From contig DMAO01000249.1 in the NCBI GenBank assembly GCA_003446545.1, positions 1 through 23,958 of the forward strand: a stretch of DNA of 23,958 nt. Reading direction: 5' to 3'. The translations under genes were made by a program, and so were the position numbers. The notes below the pieces were generated by a model. The model made no database searches. It was not told the DNA's origin and saw only the letters and a program-made list of their open reading frames with translations. Positions within the stretch are counted from its first letter, which is position 1. Each line of letters begins with the position of its first letter. Shown here one piece after another: positions 21,102 to 23,958 of the stretch. Origin of the DNA: Sphaerochaeta sp. GTDB taxonomy: Bacteria; Spirochaetota; Spirochaetia; Sphaerochaetales; Sphaerochaetaceae.

Positions 21102-22132
21102 AAAATACTATGAAGCCCCTAGCTAGATTTGAGAAGATGTATGCATCAGACCGCCACCTGTGGCGTCTGATAATCATGATCATCACCTGGATGATATTTA
21201 TTGCCATCACCCGATTCAGCAAGTTCTATACAGTCTTGAATTTCCAGACAATGGCTTCACAATTCCCAGAATTCGGTCTTATGTCCCTTGGTGTCATGCT
21301 CTGCATGATCACCGGAGGTATCGACCTCTCTGTAGTTGGGGTAGCCAACTTCACCTCCATTCTCATGGCATTTCTTCTTCTCAATTTGACCAATGCCGCT
21401 GGAGGGCTTCCTGGGTATGCGATACCTCTGGTATTTGCCCTGGGTATCCTAGTGGGAGCAGCAGCTGGAATTTTCAATGGCATATTGGTTTCTAAGTTTC
21501 ATATCCCTCCAATCCTTGCAACCATGGGATCAGGGGAGCTGTTTACTGGCTTGTGTCTGGCCCTTACCAAAGGTAATGCGGTAAGCAAGTTCTCCCGTGA
21601 CTATTCGCACACGATCAACAATAAGATTGCATCCATTGTGCCGGTGCAGTTGGTCATTTTTGTCATAATGGCACTGATTATCTGGTTTTTGCTCTCTCGT
21701 ACTGTCTTTGGTACCAAACTCTATATGTTGGGTACCAGTGCAACTGCAGCTAAGTTCAGTGGTCTGAAGAATGACCGCCTCCTTATCAAGACCTATATGA
21801 TGTCAGGAATTTGTGCTGCCCTAGGTGGTCTGATTATGCTGGCCAATTATAACTCAGCCCGTGCAGATTATGGCACTGTCTATACATTGCAGTGCGTCTT
21901 GATCGTGGTGTTAGGTGGAGTCAATCCAATTGGTGGTAAGGGAAAGATCAGTGGAGTGGTGTTATCCATCATCCTTTTGAGAATGCTTGAGACGGGATTC
22001 AACCGGTTTCCATCCATCAGCAGTTACTACATCTCACTCATATGGGGTGGTGTACTTATTATTGTTATGGTAATGAACTATTTTACCGAGAATAGCACAC
22101 GTTTTGTAAAGAGACAGATGCAAAAACAATGA
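21098..22132 (+). CDS. RbsC-like ABC permease, second of pair
   Basis: A 344-residue permease of the same family as the one before it. It has MLCMITGGIDLSVVGVANFTS near 75, GAAAGIFNGILVSKFHIPPILATMGSGELF, the coupling loop MLGTSATAAKFSGLKNDRL, VVLGGVNPIGGKGKISGVVLS, and a last helix before the basic end. The ATG overlaps the previous TGA (ATGA). The two permeases differ in their charged loops, which suggests a true heterodimer rather than a recent duplication. The stop codon lies 14 nt before the next start, within the same operon. Confidence 0.93.
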   Translation: MKNTMKPLARFEKMYASDRHLWRLIIMIITWMIFIAITRFSKFYTVLNFQTMASQFPEFGLMSLGVMLCMITGGIDLSVVGVANFTSILMAFLLLNLTNAAGGLPGYAIPLVFALGILVGAAAGIFNGILVSKFHIPPILATMGSGELFTGLCLALTKGNAVSKFSRDYSHTINNKIASIVPVQLVIFVIMALIIWFLLSRTVFGTKLYMLGTSATAAKFSGLKNDRLLIKTYMMSGICAALGGLIMLANYNSARADYGTVYTLQCVLIVVLGGVNPIGGKGKISGVVLSIILLRMLETGFNRFPSISSYYISLIWGGVLIIVMVMNYFTENSTRFVKRQMQKQ

Positions 22133-22146
22133 TTGGGAGCTTAGAA

Positions 22147-22908
22147 ATGAAAAAAATCAAGGTGCTTTTGGTTGGTGAGTCATGGTTGTCTACCGGATCT
22201 CATCAGAAAGGATTTGATCATTTTTCTACAGGAATCTATGAAACTGGTCATGAATATTTACTGAGAGCCTTTGACAATTCAGGGTACATAGAATGTACCC
22301 ATATGCCTTCCCATCTTGCTTCTGAATCTTTTCCTGAGACTCTTGAGGAGCTTAGGGAGTATGATGTGGTAATTCTCAGTGATATTGGCTCAAACACCCT
22401 TTTGCTTTCCAAAAAGGTGTTTGTAGAAGGCAAGACCGCCCCTAACAGGCTTCGATTGATCAAGGAGTGGGTTGAGCAGGGAGGTGGCTTCTGTATGTGT
22501 GGGGGCTATCTTTCCTTTGCTGGTATCCAGGGTCTCGCCAAGTATTTCAGGACTCCCATTGAAGAGATCCTTCCCGTAAGCATCCATACTTTTGACGACA
22601 GATTTGAGACACCAGAGGGTACTCGAACAACAGTGCTCGAATATGATCATCCTATCGTACAAGGGGTACAAGGGACCTGGCCCCCATTGTTGGGGTACCA
22701 GGAGGCCGTGATGAAGGAGGGTGCTACCTTGATTGCAAAATCACAGTACGGGCATCCCTTGCTTGCAAGTTGGGAGTATGGCAAAGGCCGGACCTTCGCC
22801 TGGATGACCGACATCGGTCCCCATTGGTGTCCCAAGGCCTTCGTAGAGTGGGATGGGTATCAGAAAATCTGGCAACAGGCAATGCTCTGGCTGGCAAAAG
22901 GCAACTGA
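22147..22908 (+). CDS. Putative glutamine-amidotransferase-like protein (PF07090 type)
   Basis: A 253-residue cytoplasmic protein with a flavodoxin-like class I GATase fold. It has KVLLVGESWLSTGSHQKGFDHFSTGIYETG at the N-terminus (motif seen up to about residue 35), then LREYDVVILSDIGSNTL, the nucleophile-elbow region GGGFCMCGGYLSFAG (Cys in place of the GATase elbow), and YGKGRTFAWMTDIGPHW. This is the family named putative glutamine amidotransferase / DUF1355, whose reaction is unknown and which often sits with sugar ABC operons. GGGAG 7 nt before the ATG at 22147 makes it the better start; an ATG at 22129 overlaps the permease stop. Given its place I expect a role in processing the imported compound rather than in amide transfer. 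Confidence 0.82.
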   Translation: MKKIKVLLVGESWLSTGSHQKGFDHFSTGIYETGHEYLLRAFDNSGYIECTHMPSHLASESFPETLEELREYDVVILSDIGSNTLLLSKKVFVEGKTAPNRLRLIKEWVEQGGGFCMCGGYLSFAGIQGLAKYFRTPIEEILPVSIHTFDDRFETPEGTRTTVLEYDHPIVQGVQGTWPPLLGYQEAVMKEGATLIAKSQYGHPLLASWEYGKGRTFAWMTDIGPHWCPKAFVEWDGYQKIWQQAMLWLAKGN

Positions 22909-23097
22909 GAGGTAGCCCTACATGATAATATCTTGGTTAAGATCCAATAAGAGTCATGCAATACTCATTTGTGTTATTGCTGGATTTTTAATCAGGTTGC
23001 AGTGAACCTCTTTTAATCGAAGCAACAAAAATATTGCTTTATCTGTCCCTTGGGGGCTTGATCAGTTGATCTTCAAAATAAGAAATGGAGGTGCAAA
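22909..23097. other. Intergenic region, no clear feature
   Basis: A 189-nt A/T-rich gap between the GATase-like gene and the last gene. I see a weak AAGCAA/TTGCTT hairpin near 23020-23040 and a TTGATCAGTTGATC stretch near 23058. There is no convincing terminator, and no promoter with both boxes. Confidence 0.5.
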
Positions 23098-23919
23098 ATG
23101 AGTCATTGGCTTTTAGATAGCATCTCTGTAAAAAGAGCCCAGGCCTTACAGACAGCACAGCAGATCCAACTATATCATGAGTTGTTGAATCAGGAAACTG
23201 ATGTTGCATATTCAGAACTTGAGGGAGTAGCAAAGGCTCTCGAACTAGCAACTATGGATTTACTATTGGACAGGTTTGAGGAGGATGATACAAAATTGAA
23301 ATTGATGCGGGAGTGTGCTTCTGATGCCTTCCGTATTTTACGGGTTTTGCCTCTTTCAGATGATCCTATGCATGCCTCTTATCAGTTGTTGCGAATGTCA
23401 TCTCTTGCCGTCTTAGGAGATTGTGGTACTGATGCAAGTCGTATTCTCACACAGATTGATTGGCCAAATCTTCCATTTGATTCTGATGATTGGGGGAAAC
23501 GTACTTGGGCTACTATTATTGATGTTTGGCTCCGACTGATTCGGAAAAAAGGATGGGACGACAGGGATATTGTTCTTCAGCGGATCGCTGACCTTAGGGA
23601 GCAGCAAGACAAGTATGAGAAGAAGTATCTGGATGGAATAGATCAAGCACATGCTAAACCAGTTGCTTTGGAACTGATTGGGTTATACCATTTGGCAAAA
23701 GCGGCAGAAATAATGGCCTTATTTATTACTGATGGAGTTGTAGATGGAAATTTTCAGATTCGTCAGCTTCTTGAAACACACTTTGATAGAGCCTTAGCTG
23801 TTTGTGAAAAGGCTCGAATGATTGATTTTGAGCCCATGACCAGGTTGCTTCATGCAACTGCTGTACAGATGGTTGAAAACTCTCATTTGCTTGTTTCCAA
23901 TGGCCAAGATTTCTCTTGA
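23098..23919 (+). CDS. Helical protein of unknown function, A/T-rich
   Basis: A 273-residue, almost wholly helical, acidic soluble protein that I do not recognise. It has no signal peptide or membrane helix. Segments such as ALQTAQQIQLYHELL, LELATMDLLLDRFEEDD, YHLAKAAEIMALF and THFDRALAVCEKARM suggest a helical-repeat fold. A GGAGGTG site lies 5 nt before the ATG. Codons are richer in A and T than in the neighbouring operons (two sampled 60-nt lines give about 47% and 38% G+C). The final residues (HLLVSNGQDFS) look unlike the rest, so a frameshift or loss of a longer C-terminal domain, such as an ATPase or helicase, is possible; the window ends too soon to tell. It could be the first gene of an accessory or defence module. 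Confidence 0.7.
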   Translation: MSHWLLDSISVKRAQALQTAQQIQLYHELLNQETDVAYSELEGVAKALELATMDLLLDRFEEDDTKLKLMRECASDAFRILRVLPLSDDPMHASYQLLRMSSLAVLGDCGTDASRILTQIDWPNLPFDSDDWGKRTWATIIDVWLRLIRKKGWDDRDIVLQRIADLREQQDKYEKKYLDGIDQAHAKPVALELIGLYHLAKAAEIMALFITDGVVDGNFQIRQLLETHFDRALAVCEKARMIDFEPMTRLLHATAVQMVENSHLLVSNGQDFS

Positions 23920-23958
23920 TTCCCCAACGAAGAGAGAGTAGCGGAAGCATTACCATGG

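Noticed and set aside
17442..22908. Direct assignment as an AI-2 (lsr) operon
   Set aside because: The layout is similar, but the binding protein seems to lack LsrB ligand residues, no LsrK or LsrF-type gene is present, and the aldolase is of DeoC type.

Overview
The window reads as a chromosomal segment of a spirochaete, most likely a Sphaerochaeta-like (Spirochaetales) organism. I infer this from the gene families and from the binding-protein leader ending in an AGQAEKK-type start; no rRNA or marker gene here settles it. Coding density is high. Base composition is near 50% G+C through most of the window and visibly more A/T-rich at the right end. The ribose/AI-2-type ABC locus and a stand-alone DbpA-type RNA-binding domain fit this lineage. 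No rRNA, tRNA, insertion sequence or CRISPR array was found.

Left region (1-8532). A partial DMT-type membrane protein on the minus strand diverges from a long plus-strand operon: cobT, a CbiR-like TIM-barrel cobamide hydrolase, cobU, cobS, a ThrH-type HAD phosphatase, a two-helix membrane protein, a SAM hydroxide adenosyltransferase (DUF62), a UPF0397-type ECF S component, and one 881-residue protein that fuses both ECF ATPases to the EcfT scaffold. Most junctions overlap or nearly touch. The first four genes form a cobamide salvage and remodelling route: CbiR strips the lower ligand, CobU and CobT activate the two halves, and CobS joins them. CobC phosphatase is absent, and the adjacent HAD enzyme is a candidate replacement.

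Middle region (8533-14264). A DksA/TraR-like zinc-finger protein ends at a bidirectional terminator facing two minus-strand genes, an MBL-fold hydrolase and a DbpA-type RNA-binding protein. The latter has a leader of about 295 nt rich in hairpins. A divergent pair follows: an unrecognised coiled-coil protein and mltG, which has a long basic tail. Next comes an SdpR-type autorepressor with a clear promoter and palindromic operator. Its partner sdpI is a pseudogene with two in-frame amber codons and a lost C-terminus.

Right region (14265-22908). This is a sugar-type import and catabolism locus of unknown substrate. A DeoC-family aldolase, a xylose-isomerase-like TIM-barrel enzyme and a LacI regulator lie on the minus strand. 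Divergent from them are a LsrB/RhaS-like periplasmic binding protein, an RbsA-like double ATPase with a damaged second Walker B, two RbsC-like permeases and a PF07090-type GATase-like protein. No sugar kinase is present in the window. The last gene (23098-23919) is A/T-richer and unrecognised, and may mark the start of an accessory region.

A recurring feature is that four genes (the partial DMT gene, cobT, the coiled-coil gene and lacI) lack a usable Shine-Dalgarno sequence and have a -10 box 6-8 nt before ATG, so leaderless or near-leaderless mRNAs are predicted. Other genes have strong AGGAGG-type sites.
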